64,000 bases of DNA, taken from NCBI RefSeq assembly GCF_001045465.1, contig NZ_LFND01000002.1, positions 558,001 through 622,000 of the forward strand, read 5' to 3'. This DNA is from Chryseobacterium angstadtii. Its GTDB lineage: Bacteria; Bacteroidota; Bacteroidia; Flavobacteriales; Weeksellaceae. The notes beneath the pieces were generated by a model. That model worked only from the letters and a program-made list of their open reading frames with translations. It made no database searches and was not told the DNA's origin. Made by a program: the position numbers and the translations under genes. Position 1 is the stretch's first letter; every line of letters starts with the position of its first letter. Shown here one piece after another: positions 35,601 to 44,499 of the stretch.

Positions 35601-35914
35601 GTCAGAAGAAAAGAATAGATGGTGAAGAATTACTGAAGGCTTTTGATATTACGGGTACCATTCAGTGGGAGCGCAAGAAAACTTCCATCCGTGGAAATTT
35701 CTCTTTTATCAACAATAATTTCACCGGAAACAATTTCAGCATTGTAGGAAATCAGATGCTGGACGGTCTTAAACCTGGGAAAAACCAGGTGTGGAGTGTC
35801 TTTATCCAACAGGCCATCAACTCATTCCTTCAGCTTAATTTAAACTATGAAGGAAGAAACTCCGGAGAAAGAACGATTCATATCGGAAGTATGCAGGTAA
35901 AGGCAAGTTTCTAA
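32675..35914 (+). CDS. Large outer-membrane beta-barrel protein of unknown function
   Basis: A 1079-aa exported protein with a TTG start and signal ([23 protein letters not shown]). A charged N-terminal part of about 80 residues precedes [50 protein letters not shown]. Beyond that the rest is made of alternating short strands and aromatic girdles (...[21 protein letters not shown]..., ...NWEGRNSG-like endings) and finishes in [11 protein letters not shown], a typical outer-membrane C-terminus. No TonB plug, TonB box or catalytic motif is seen. Family not recognised beyond a conserved Bacteroidetes barrel. It is monocistronic and is followed by a GAGAGTTTGA-type repeat. Confidence 0.7.
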   Translation: [1079 protein letters not shown]

Positions 35915-36055
35915 TTGAGTTTGAGAGTTTGAGAGTGAGAGAGTTGGAAAGTTTGAGAGTTTGAGAGTTGAAGGGTTTGTGTATAGAGAGAATCAAATAA
36001 TAGCCTTAATCTCAATCTAAACCTCTGCCTTAACCTTAGCCTCAGTCTGAAATCT
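35915..36055. repeat. GAGAGTTTGAGA-type minisatellite and CTnAnCCT-rich repeat
   Basis: From 35915 to about 35980 a degenerate unit around GTTTGAGAGT is repeated at least five times. From about 36008 to 36052 a pyrimidine-rich stretch (TCTGCCTTAACCTTAGCCTC) resembles 45378-45410. Related units occur at 47385-47502. Not coding. Confidence 0.6.
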
Positions 36056-36130
36056 AGTGTCTTCTCCCCCTGATTTCCCAATCTATTTTCACAATAGAAA
36101 TTATCATATTCCCGAATGTTTAGAATTTCG

Positions 36131-36138
36131 TAAATTTG
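36131..36138 (+). promoter_or_regulatory. -7 box of dusB
   Basis: TAAATTTG matches TAnnTTTG and ends only 4 bp before the dusB ATG at 36143, so the mRNA is probably leaderless. No clear -33 box. Confidence 0.5.
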
Positions 36139-36142
36139 CGCC

Positions 36143-37138
36143 ATGGTAAAAATAGGCAATATAGAACTGCCGGAATTTCCGCTTTTGCTGGCTCCGATGG
36201 AAGATGTAAGTGATCCTCCATTCAGACGTCTATGTAAAATGCATGGGGCAGATCTGATGTATTCAGAATTCATTTCTTCTGAGGGCTTGATTCGTGATGC
36301 AATGAAAAGCCGCAAGAAGCTGGATATTTTCGATTATGAAAGACCCGTAGGAATCCAGATTTTTGGTGGAGACGAAGAAGCAATGGCAATGTCTGCAAGA
36401 ATTGTAGAGACCGTAAACCCGGACCTGGTAGACATTAATTTCGGATGTCCGGTAAAAAAAGTAGTATGTAAAGGAGCCGGAGCCGGTGTTCTTAAAGATA
36501 TTGATCTTATGGTACGCCTTACCAAAGCTGTTGTAAGCTCTACTCATCTGCCTGTAACGGTGAAAACCCGTTTAGGATGGGACAGCACCAGCATTAATAT
36601 TGATGAAGTAGCAGAACGTCTGCAGGAAACAGGAATCAAAGCGCTGACGATACATGCAAGAACGCGTGCGCAGATGTATAAAGGTGAAGCGGACTGGGAA
36701 CATATTTCCAGAATTAAGCAGAATCCTAATATTGAAATTCCTATTTTCGGGAACGGGGATATTGATTCTCCGGAGAAAGCACTTGAATACAAGCAGAAAT
36801 ATGCCTGTGACGGTATCATGATTGGCCGTGCGGCTATTGGATATCCATGGATCTTTAATGAGATCAAACATTTCTTCGAAACAGGTGAACATCTTGCCGA
36901 GCCTACTATTTCAGACCGTCTGCTGGCTGTCCGTCAGCATGCAGAATGGAGCGTAGAGTGGAAAGGGGAAAAATTAGGGCTTATTGAAATGAGACAGCAC
37001 TACAGCAATTATTTCCGCGGTATTCCTCATTTTAAAGAATTCAGAAAAAAATTCCTTGAGGTGTATACATTGGAAGAGATCGATGCCTTAATCAAGGAAA
37101 CCGAACTTTTCTACGAGGAATATCAGGCACAGATATAA
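36143..37138 (+). CDS. dusB: tRNA-dihydrouridine synthase
   Basis: FMN enzyme reducing uridines in the tRNA D-loop. LAPMEDVSDPPFRRLCKMHGADLMYSEFIS and VDINFGCPVKKVVCKGAGAGVLKD hold the substrate and catalytic Cys positions; VKTRLGWD, LTIHARTRAQMYKGEADW, GNGDIDSPEKA and GRAAIGYPWIF follow. 331 aa. Which uridines it modifies cannot be told from sequence. Confidence 0.94.
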   Translation: MVKIGNIELPEFPLLLAPMEDVSDPPFRRLCKMHGADLMYSEFISSEGLIRDAMKSRKKLDIFDYERPVGIQIFGGDEEAMAMSARIVETVNPDLVDINFGCPVKKVVCKGAGAGVLKDIDLMVRLTKAVVSSTHLPVTVKTRLGWDSTSINIDEVAERLQETGIKALTIHARTRAQMYKGEADWEHISRIKQNPNIEIPIFGNGDIDSPEKALEYKQKYACDGIMIGRAAIGYPWIFNEIKHFFETGEHLAEPTISDRLLAVRQHAEWSVEWKGEKLGLIEMRQHYSNYFRGIPHFKEFRKKFLEVYTLEEIDALIKETELFYEEYQAQI

Positions 37139-37141
37139 AAT

Positions 37142-37171
37142 AAAAAACCATCAGAATCTGATGGTTTTTTT
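37142..37171. terminator. Bidirectional terminator between dusB and deoC
   Basis: CCATCAG (37148-37154) and CTGATGG (37158-37164) with A-run before and T-run after; usable from both converging genes. Confidence 0.9.
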
Positions 37172-37178
37172 ATGCTTT

Positions 37179-37922
37179 TTAATAACCTTCGGATGAAGAT
37201 TCGTCTTTAATTAGTGCCAATGCGGAGGAAGTCCCAATTCTTTTCACTCCCATTCTGATCATTTTCTCAGCATCTTCGGGCGTTCTTACTCCTCCGGCTG
37301 CTTTCACAGGAAGTTTCCCTGCATTATCCAGCATAATTTTAATGCCTTCAAAGGTAGCTCCGTTGGGTTTTCCGCCTTCCGTCTGATAAAAGCCTGTAGA
37401 AGATTTTACAAAAATATTTTGAAAGTCTTTTTCAGCGAAGTTTTCTTCTGCCCAGACTGCAATATTTTTAGTGAGTGCCGCTATCTGATCATCATTAAGT
37501 GCTGCAATTTCAATAATCCATTTTACCACTTTATGATGCTGCAGACCCAGCTGCGTACATTGTATAAATTCTTCTTTTACCAGTTCCTGATCTCCGTGGA
37601 GATAGGCTGCATAATTAATAACAAAATCCAGTTCATCTGCTCCGTCTTCAATTGCTTTTGAAGCTTCCGCAAGCTTCTCGTCAATAGAATAGGTTCCTTC
37701 ATGAAAACCTATCACGGTTCCTACCGCAACATTTGAATTTCTTTCCTGAATATACTTTTTGATCTCTGCTACATAATCCGGTCGGATCATGACGGCAAAA
37801 ATACCATGCTCTATGGCTTCCTGCGCTAGTTTTTTATCTAATTGTAATGTTTCTTCGTTTGATATTCCCGACTGTGCAGGTGTTTTCAAATAAGTGGAAT
37901 CCAAATATTGGGCAATGTTCAT
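37179..37922 (-). CDS. deoC: Deoxyribose-phosphate aldolase
   Basis: Interconverts deoxyribose 5-phosphate with glyceraldehyde 3-phosphate and acetaldehyde. MNIAQYLDSTYLKTPA, then VGTVIGFHEGTYSIDEKLAEASKAIEDGADELDFVINYA, the Schiff-base lysine in IFVKSSTGFY, and KAAGGVRTPEDAEKMIRMGVKRIGTSSAL. 247 aa. A Lrp/AsnC-type regulator is encoded 6 bp upstream in the same orientation, possibly co-transcribed. Confidence 0.93.
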   Translation of the reverse strand: MNIAQYLDSTYLKTPAQSGISNEETLQLDKKLAQEAIEHGIFAVMIRPDYVAEIKKYIQERNSNVAVGTVIGFHEGTYSIDEKLAEASKAIEDGADELDFVINYAAYLHGDQELVKEEFIQCTQLGLQHHKVVKWIIEIAALNDDQIAALTKNIAVWAEENFAEKDFQNIFVKSSTGFYQTEGGKPNGATFEGIKIMLDNAGKLPVKAAGGVRTPEDAEKMIRMGVKRIGTSSALALIKDESSSEGY

Positions 37923-37927
37923 AATCT

Positions 37928-38398
37928 TTATACTTTCAGTTGTCTGTAAATACCTTGTTCCAAAGATATGAAAGTTTCTGTTCTTGTCACCCCTTTAAAC
38001 TTCTGAAGTTTGTTAAGAATCTGCATCAGATGATCGTTGTCTTTACAAAGAACTTTTAAGAAGATGGTGTAATTTCCTGTGGTGTAATGAGCTTCTACTA
38101 CCTCGTTTACATCATGAAGAGATTTTACAACATCAGGATAATGGCTCGGCTGATCCAAAAATACCCCGATATAAGAAATGACCTTGTATCCTATTTTTTT
38201 AGGATTCAGAAAAGAAATGGAGTTTTCGATAACTCCCGCGTGCTCTAGTTTCTTAATTCTTTGATGTACAGCTGTTGTAGAGATTCCAACATTTTTTGAA
38301 ATGTGGGCTAACGATGTTTTGGCGTTATCCATCAGCATGTAGATGATCTCTTTGTCAATTGAATCTAAATGATAACTTGTGTTGCTTGAATTTTTCAT
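37928..38398 (-). CDS. Lrp/AsnC family transcriptional regulator
   Basis: A 156-aa regulator: N-terminal winged helix (LDSIDKEIIYMLMDNAKTSLAHISKNVGISTTAVHQRIKKLEHAGVI) and C-terminal RAM ligand-binding domain (VISYIGVFLDQPSHYPDVVKSLHDVNEVVEAHYTTGNYTIFLKVLCKDNDHLM). Effector probably an amino acid or a small metabolite. It sits upstream of deoC, so regulation of that unit is possible but unproven. Confidence 0.92.
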   Translation of the reverse strand: MKNSSNTSYHLDSIDKEIIYMLMDNAKTSLAHISKNVGISTTAVHQRIKKLEHAGVIENSISFLNPKKIGYKVISYIGVFLDQPSHYPDVVKSLHDVNEVVEAHYTTGNYTIFLKVLCKDNDHLMQILNKLQKFKGVTRTETFISLEQGIYRQLKV

Positions 38399-38416
38399 TT
38401 TCTACTTTTTTATTAT

Positions 38417-39364
38417 TTATGTTTTTGTTTCTTCAAATTTCACAAAAACCGGAAAGTGGTCGCTGTATCCGCCCAAGTACCGTGTACCGGCATAGGTTCG
38501 GAAGGGTCGTCCTTCAAAATTTTTTACTCGGCTGCTTATTTTTTCAGAGTTAAAAATATGGGCACTCTGAAAATTCAAAACCTCATTATCAAAAAGTGAT
38601 TTTGATAAAATGATTTGATCATAAAGCAGTCCTGACTTGTAATGAAAAGTAGAATAATTTCTTGTTGAAAACAACTCTAGAAAAGGGTTTACTAAAACCT
38701 TCTCATGATCGTTGTCGTAGAGAATTTTTACTAAATTTTCATCATCCGGGTTTTCGTTAAAATCACCACACAATATCACATGTTCATTATCATCATGTAC
38801 AATTTTCAGGATCCGCGAACGGATCTCATTAAGGATAAAGTCTCTTTTGGGCTTGTTAACGTCTTTTTCTCGCTTGGAGGGAAGATGGGCGATAAAAACA
38901 TTAACAACAGTTCCTTTATATTTAATTTTAGAAAATAGTACGTCTCTGGTTGTGTCGTAATTTTCTGTGTTTTTTTTATTTATAATTTCAAAGAAGAAAG
39001 TAATAGTTTCTGAATCTATAATTTCTACTTTGCTTTTATCATACAGCAGGGCTACATCTACCTTTCTTTCATCCATAGAATTGTAATGTACAATTCCGTA
39101 TTCTGAATTAAAGGGTTCCATTTCAACCAGATCTTCCAAAACTTTCCTTCCGGAAACTTCAGATAACCCGATGAGGAATGGAAGTACACCATTTTCGTCC
39201 TTCATCAACTGGAAAACATGTGAAATTTTAAAAAGCTTATTCCTGTATCTCTGCCCGTCCCAATTTTTTAATCCCGATTTCGTTGGGTCTAACCTATGGA
39301 TTGGCTTGGGATCAGGTAAAAATAAGTTTTCGACATTGTAAAAAGAGAACATCTCCATCTGCAC
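38417..39364 (-). CDS. Endonuclease/exonuclease/phosphatase family protein
   Basis: A 315-aa protein of the EEP fold. Start MEMFSFYNVENLFLPDPKP; catalytic-site blocks FLIGLSEVSGRKVLEDL, VFIAHLPSKREKD, VILCGDFNENPDD (D and N), and the final GGYSDHFPVFVKF (SDH). No signal peptide. The substrate (nucleic acid, phospholipid or other phosphodiester) is not predictable. Confidence 0.87.
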   Translation of the reverse strand: MQMEMFSFYNVENLFLPDPKPIHRLDPTKSGLKNWDGQRYRNKLFKISHVFQLMKDENGVLPFLIGLSEVSGRKVLEDLVEMEPFNSEYGIVHYNSMDERKVDVALLYDKSKVEIIDSETITFFFEIINKKNTENYDTTRDVLFSKIKYKGTVVNVFIAHLPSKREKDVNKPKRDFILNEIRSRILKIVHDDNEHVILCGDFNENPDDENLVKILYDNDHEKVLVNPFLELFSTRNYSTFHYKSGLLYDQIILSKSLFDNEVLNFQSAHIFNSEKISSRVKNFEGRPFRTYAGTRYLGGYSDHFPVFVKFEETKT

Positions 39365-39735
39365 AAATTGCTATCTTAAAAATTATCACTTTCTTTTCCG
39401 TTGTAAATTTATTATTTTTTTTCAAATTCCGTTAATTTATTTATAATATTTTTACATTAATGTTATACAATAAATGTAACTTATTGAATAAAAAACATCA
39501 AGAAGAAAGCTTTTATATGACTAAATTATTAAGTATTTCAATTTATCAATCGGCAAAACAAAATTAAAATAATGCGTTTTTTTCAACTTAATAAAAATAA
39601 AATTCTTTAAATAGATAAAATTAATTAATAATTTCAATCAATATTAACTATTATAACAATTTCTATTCCGTTTTATTTATACTCTGCTAAGAATATGAAA
39701 AAAAGTAGCGGTTTAATGAATTTTACTTATCATTT
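39365..39735. other. AT-rich 370-bp gap
   Basis: Very AT-rich. It holds the presumed promoter of the phosphodiesterase-type gene on the minus strand. I see no gene, terminator or repeat in it. Confidence 0.4.
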
Positions 39736-40407
39736 TTAAAGTAAATCCGGACGTTTTTCCTCCGTAATTCTTACCGCCTCATTATGACGCCATTCTTCAA
39801 TTTGTGCAAAATTTCCGCTTAACAGAACTTTTGGCACCTCTAAACCTTTATAAACTTCAGGCCTTGTATAGATGGGCGGCGAAAGAAGATCATCCTGAAA
39901 ACTGTCTGTAAGAGCACTCTGCTCATCATTCAGAACTCCGGGAACCAGTCTTATGATAGAATCTGCCAGGACACATGCCGCAAGCTCTCCGCCTGTAAGC
40001 ACATAGTCGCCGATGGAAATTTCTTTAGTGATATGAAGATCCCGGACTCTCTGATCAATTCCTTTATAGTGGCCGCAGAGAAAGATCAGATTCTTCGTAA
40101 TGGATAAGGAATTGGCAATTTTCTGATTGAGTGTCACCCCGTCCGGCGTCAGATAAATCACCTCATCATACTCTCTCTGGGATTTAAGCTCTGAAATGCA
40201 TTTATCCAGAGGTTCTATCATCATTACCATTCCTGCTCCACCTCCGTAAGGTTCGTCATCAATCTGCCTGTGTTTATTGATGGCCCAGTCTCTCAGATGG
40301 TGAAAATGAACTTCTACTATCCCTTTATCTATTGCTCTTCTTAAAATAGAAGTCTGAAACGGACTTTCCATCAATTCCGGAAGTACGCTTATTATATCAA
40401 TTCTCAT
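39736..40407 (-). CDS. trmD: tRNA (guanine-N1)-methyltransferase
   Basis: Methylates G37 of tRNAs with [123 protein letters not shown] are canonical. 223 aa. It overlaps the dehydrogenase stop codon by 4 bp, so it is translationally coupled to it. Confidence 0.97.
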   Translation of the reverse strand: MRIDIISVLPELMESPFQTSILRRAIDKGIVEVHFHHLRDWAINKHRQIDDEPYGGGAGMVMMIEPLDKCISELKSQREYDEVIYLTPDGVTLNQKIANSLSITKNLIFLCGHYKGIDQRVRDLHITKEISIGDYVLTGGELAACVLADSIIRLVPGVLNDEQSALTDSFQDDLLSPPIYTRPEVYKGLEVPKVLLSGNFAQIEEWRHNEAVRITEEKRPDLL

Positions 40408-41666
40408 TGTAATGTACCGTTTTTCTTATTCGGTGAAATAATTAATCTTAAAGAAGAATCTTTGTTGAAATAGCTCCACATCCAGTTGAAAAATACTGCC
40501 AGCTTATTTCTTACACTCAGAATGAGCATGAGGTGGAGGAACATCCAGAAGTACCAGGCCAGAAACCCCTGAAACTTGATAAACGGAAGATCTACCACAG
40601 CTCTGTGTTTTCCGATAGTTGCCAGTGAACCCTGATCTTTATACTCATACTCCGTCCAGTCACTGCTGTTCTTCTTTAGTAAATTCTTACCTAAATTTTT
40701 CGCCTGATTAATGGCTACGTTAGCTACCTGCGGATGGCCCTGTGGATACTTTGGCGTTTCCATGTAGGCAATATCTCCCACCGCATAAATATTATCGTAC
40801 CCTTTTATTTTATTAAATCTGTCTACTATATATCTGTTTCTTACCAGTTTATCTTCCGGAAAGCCATCTACCACATTTCCTGTAACACCGGCTGCCCAGA
40901 TCACATTATTGGAAGGAATGTCTTTGCCGCTTTTCATGTACACTTTGTTACCGTCGTAATCTGTAACAATCTCTCCACTCAGGAAAGTAACGCCAAGATC
41001 TTTAAGGTATTTTTCTGATTTCTCCTGTGCTTCGCTGCTCATTACAGCCAGTGGCTTTTCTGTAGAACTCACCAGAATAATCTTCAGATGGTCAAAGTTC
41101 ATGTACGGATAATCTCTGGGAAGAATTTCTTTTTTCATTTCGGCAAATGCTCCTGCCAGCTCTACTCCCGTAGGCCCGCTTCCTACGATAACGATATTCC
41201 AGTTACCATCGTCGCTTCTGCTTTTTTCAAGAATCAGTTTTTCAAAGGTCATCAGTACATGGTTTCTGATGCTTATGGCTTCCTGGGTATTTTTCATCCC
41301 GAAAGCTCTCGATTCCATGTCTTTGTTTCCGAAGAAATTAGTTTTACACCCTGTAGCAATAATAAGTTTATCATAGGTAAACTCGGCCTCATCCGTAATC
41401 ACTCTGTTGTGTACAGGATCTATTTCTTTTACTTCGGTAAGACGAAACTGTGTATTTCTGGACTGCTGAAAAATCTTCCGGAAAGGAAAGGAAATATTGG
41501 AAGGTTCTATCCTTCCGCATGCAACCTGATAAAAAAGCGGCTGAAACATATGATGATTCACCCGGTCCAGAACGATTACTTTTTTGTTCTTGTTATTTAA
41601 TGTTTTTGCAAGCTGCAGCCCCGCAAATCCTCCTCCTATAATGATGATTTTTTCGCGTGTTTCCAT
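40404..41666 (-). CDS. Type II NADH dehydrogenase-like FAD-dependent oxidoreductase
   Basis: A 420-aa membrane-associated flavoprotein that probably transfers electrons from NADH to quinone without pumping protons. [17 protein letters not shown] is the FAD site, [23 protein letters not shown] the NAD site, [10 protein letters not shown] and [36 protein letters not shown] the family blocks; the hydrophobic C-terminal part ([19 protein letters not shown]) is a membrane anchor. Start chosen at 41666 because residues upstream (MCI) are not conserved. It overlaps trmD. Confidence 0.87.
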   Translation of the reverse strand: METREKIIIIGGGFAGLQLAKTLNNKNKKVIVLDRVNHHMFQPLFYQVACGRIEPSNISFPFRKIFQQSRNTQFRLTEVKEIDPVHNRVITDEAEFTYDKLIIATGCKTNFFGNKDMESRAFGMKNTQEAISIRNHVLMTFEKLILEKSRSDDGNWNIVIVGSGPTGVELAGAFAEMKKEILPRDYPYMNFDHLKIILVSSTEKPLAVMSSEAQEKSEKYLKDLGVTFLSGEIVTDYDGNKVYMKSGKDIPSNNVIWAAGVTGNVVDGFPEDKLVRNRYIVDRFNKIKGYDNIYAVGDIAYMETPKYPQGHPQVANVAINQAKNLGKNLLKKNSSDWTEYEYKDQGSLATIGKHRAVVDLPFIKFQGFLAWYFWMFLHLMLILSVRNKLAVFFNWMWSYFNKDSSLRLIISPNKKNGTLQ

Positions 41667-41731
41667 AATACACAAATTTACTGATTTTATTTAGCATTTA
41701 GTAGTGAAAAAAGTTAGTTTTGTAAAACTTT

Positions 41732-42595
41732 ATGACACCCAGAAAGTACACCAAAAAAACTGCCAAAAAAGTACATGAGAACCGTCGGAAGAATTATTTT
41801 TTCCGGAGAAAAGTAATATTAGCCATCTTAATTCTTGCTTTAATAGGAACCGGATTTTATCTGAAGCAGTCTATCAGCTATTATTACGCATTATACTTTA
41901 ATAAATTCAATCACAAAAAACTTCACAACAGCGAGAAAGAAGCGGCAAGAATTCAGAAAATTCTTACAGCCAATCTCGATAAAACTTACGGCTTTGATAT
42001 TTCCCATTATCAGAACCGGGAAGATATCAAATGGGACAGCCTGAGCATTGGAAACAAAACCATTCCGCTGGAATTTGTAGTGATGCGTGCAACCATGGGA
42101 AACCGCAATGCAGACAAACATTTCGATGAATTCTGGGAACAGGCAAAAAAACACGAACTGATCCGCGGTGCCTATCATTTTTACCGGGCCGATGAAGATC
42201 CTGTCATTCAGGCCAACAATTTTTTATCCAATGTAAAGCTGGAAAGCGGCGACCTTCCTCCTATCCTTGATATCGAAAAGATTCCAAAACGGAAAACCAA
42301 TAAAAAACTGATTGAAGATCTTAAAGTATGGTGCAAAATCGTAGAAGAAACCTATGGTGAAAAGCCTATTATTTATACTTATTATCATTACTATAAAGAC
42401 TTCCTGAAAGGCGAATTTGATGGCTACCCGATCTGGCTTGCCAATTATAACGATGTGCCCACTCCTACTCCGGAAGGCCCGTGGGATTTCTGGCAGTTTA
42501 CGGAAAATGGGATTGTCCACGGCATCAATTCAAAGATAGACCTTGATATTTACAATGGAAACTTGTGGTCGTTGAGAAGGTTGACACTGGACTAG
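41732..42595 (+). CDS. GH25 family lysozyme, membrane-anchored
   Basis: A 287-aa protein: basic N-terminus and one anchor (VILAILILALIGTGFYL), then a glycoside hydrolase family 25 domain from about residue 85: YGFDISHYQNREDIKWD, VVMRATMGN, RGAYHFYRADEDP, PPILDIEKIPKRKTNK (catalytic Asp/Glu pair), IIYTYYHYYKDFL, GPWDFWQFTENG. It cleaves peptidoglycan between MurNAc and GlcNAc. Likely an endogenous cell-wall enzyme. Confidence 0.9.
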   Translation: MTPRKYTKKTAKKVHENRRKNYFFRRKVILAILILALIGTGFYLKQSISYYYALYFNKFNHKKLHNSEKEAARIQKILTANLDKTYGFDISHYQNREDIKWDSLSIGNKTIPLEFVVMRATMGNRNADKHFDEFWEQAKKHELIRGAYHFYRADEDPVIQANNFLSNVKLESGDLPPILDIEKIPKRKTNKKLIEDLKVWCKIVEETYGEKPIIYTYYHYYKDFLKGEFDGYPIWLANYNDVPTPTPEGPWDFWQFTENGIVHGINSKIDLDIYNGNLWSLRRLTLD

Positions 42596-42599
42596 GAAT

Positions 42600-42640
42600 C
42601 ATGGGCAATGAGTGATGAATGATGAGTGATGATTTATAAA
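42600..42640. repeat. ATGAGTGATGA tandem repeats
   Basis: A degenerate unit ATGAGTGATGA is repeated three or four times between two convergent genes. The same unit appears at 45274-45300. Confidence 0.5.
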
Positions 42641-42683
42641 TAATCAACAGCCTATTTGCCTTTACACTCTCCAGCAACTCTGT

Positions 42684-44330
42684 CTATTTTCCCAAAAACC
42701 TCAGAATATCTTCATTAAGCTGATCCGCATGCTCAAAAGGAATCATATGGGTGGCGTCTTTATAAATTTTAAGTTCTGAATTAGGAATCTGCTGCGCCAT
42801 CATTTCGGTGTGATCATGTTTAATGACATCTCGCTCTCCTGCAATCACCAAAACCGGATTTTTGATACCGGAAAGATCTTTTTTGCTGATATGAGGCTCA
42901 TCGAGCATAATCTTCACCAGCCTGCGTTCGTTGAATTTTTCAGGCTTGTTTTCTAACTTCAGAACCAGCAACTGATTTTTCATATGGGAAATAAGTCTTT
43001 CATCAACCCCTTCAGGAAAAGCATTGGCTCCGATAGCAATGATTTTATTGATATTTTCAGGGTATTTGATTGAAAACTCCAGTCCTGTAATTCCGCCGTC
43101 ACTCCAGCCTGCAATATTGATCTTTTTCATTCCCAGCTTATTGGCAAGCGCTTTTATATCGTCCGCAAACTGGGTATAAGTAAAGTCTTTTTTTGAAGTA
43201 TCTGCACTTTTTCCCTGTCCTCTTGTATCTACGGCAATCACTTTGAAATGTTTGGAAAGTACGGGAATCTGCTGGTAAAAATCCTGTATACTTCCGGAGT
43301 TTCCGTGAAGAAGAAAAAGAGGTTCTCCTTCGCCATAAACTTCGTAGTAAAGTTTTGTATCCTTTAATTCAAGATAGCTGCCTGCAGACTCGTTCTTCCC
43401 GTACACAGAGTTTTCAGATTCTGTTTTGTATCGGGATGTGTCAGAGATCAATCCTTCAAGATCATCCCCTGAAGCAGCGGTTTCGTCATTGGTATTTTTT
43501 GCGTTTTTATCCACTTTTACATCTATATTAATGGCTGGCGCCGCCAGTGTGACTTTTTCCCAGTTTCCATAAAATTTTCTGATAAATCCGGTTCTGAAAA
43601 GGGCTGCACTGATATTAATCCGCCCTTCAAATTCTTTTAAAAACTGAATACCTATAAAAAATTTTCCCTGTACCCAGATATTATGGTCATTAACATCCAA
43701 AGTGTAGGTTCCGTCTTTAATCATATCCTGAGTAAGTTCTACTGTAATGTCTTCGTCCAGGATATTTTGATCCGGAAAGCCGTTTTTTTCGCTGTAAATG
43801 CTGTACCTCATCAGTACAGGTTTATCCGATGTATAACTGGCAATGTTCAGATTGATGTTTTTAATCTTGGATCTTTTTCCTGCATTAAATGCCAAAGCCG
43901 TTTCACCGAGAAAATCTTCTTTTCTGAACTGTGGATTAACGGAATACAAAACACTCTTCGTTTTTGTATTGACTCCCCAGTTTTTATCAACCAGCTTTTT
44001 CAGTTTGATACTGACTTCTTTTATATTTTTAGTTTTCTCTGTTAAAAAGATCTGTTTTCCATCCTGCTTTTTGAAATTCTGCAGTGTTTCCATATAAGGT
44101 TCATAGCCGGGAACTTCAATTCTCAGCTTCCGGGTGGAATCCAGCCCTGAAAGATCAATGGAAAAATGTCCTTTTTCATCGGAAACGGTTCCGGTATTTT
44201 CTTTTTCTACTCCTATTTTCACATAAGGAACCGGAGTATTTTCATTTTTAGATATAACGGTTGCGGAAACAACCTGTGCACTGAAAGAATAGCTGACTAA
44301 AAGAAAGAATAAGACATTTAATTTATTCAT
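42684..44330 (-). CDS. Carboxypeptidase-regulatory-like domain fused to alpha/beta hydrolase
   Basis: About 548 aa. Signal peptide MNKLNVLFFLLVSYSFSAQ, then a carboxypeptidase-D-regulatory-like beta domain (VVSATVISKNENTPVPYVKIGVEKENTGTVSDEKGHFSIDLSGL), a middle region (110-320) and an alpha/beta hydrolase from about 330: LHGNSGSIQDFYQQIPVLS, VDTRGQGKSA, the nucleophile elbow GWSDGG, the acid VIAGERDVIKHDH and the His in DATHMIPFEH. Likely a secreted esterase/peptidase-like enzyme; the substrate is unknown. The regulatory-like N-terminus resembles the start of SusC-type receptors, but there is no plug. Start placed at 44330, the ATG giving a normal signal. Confidence 0.82.
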   Translation of the reverse strand: MNKLNVLFFLLVSYSFSAQVVSATVISKNENTPVPYVKIGVEKENTGTVSDEKGHFSIDLSGLDSTRKLRIEVPGYEPYMETLQNFKKQDGKQIFLTEKTKNIKEVSIKLKKLVDKNWGVNTKTKSVLYSVNPQFRKEDFLGETALAFNAGKRSKIKNINLNIASYTSDKPVLMRYSIYSEKNGFPDQNILDEDITVELTQDMIKDGTYTLDVNDHNIWVQGKFFIGIQFLKEFEGRINISAALFRTGFIRKFYGNWEKVTLAAPAINIDVKVDKNAKNTNDETAASGDDLEGLISDTSRYKTESENSVYGKNESAGSYLELKDTKLYYEVYGEGEPLFLLHGNSGSIQDFYQQIPVLSKHFKVIAVDTRGQGKSADTSKKDFTYTQFADDIKALANKLGMKKINIAGWSDGGITGLEFSIKYPENINKIIAIGANAFPEGVDERLISHMKNQLLVLKLENKPEKFNERRLVKIMLDEPHISKKDLSGIKNPVLVIAGERDVIKHDHTEMMAQQIPNSELKIYKDATHMIPFEHADQLNEDILRFLGK

Positions 44331-44499
44331 GGTATAAGTTTGGTGCAAAATTCCTTATTTCCAGGATTGAATATTCACAATGCCTTATTAAAATTATCGC
44401 TGATTTAGTTAAATTTATTTTAAAAACAGGCTATTTAACCTTAATTCGGTAAAGTATTTCTTTTTTAGGAGTGTCGGGAAAGTAGAGGCTATTGGGAAC

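Noticed and set aside
35915..35980. CRISPR-like repeat
   Set aside because: The units are about 10 bp, degenerate and without spacers; no cas genes are near.
35911..36315. 134-codon minus-strand frame at the end of the 1079-aa gene and dusB
   Set aside because: Its residues come from the GTTTGAGAGT minisatellite and from the antisense of dusB; Leu/Ser/Gln repeats show low complexity.
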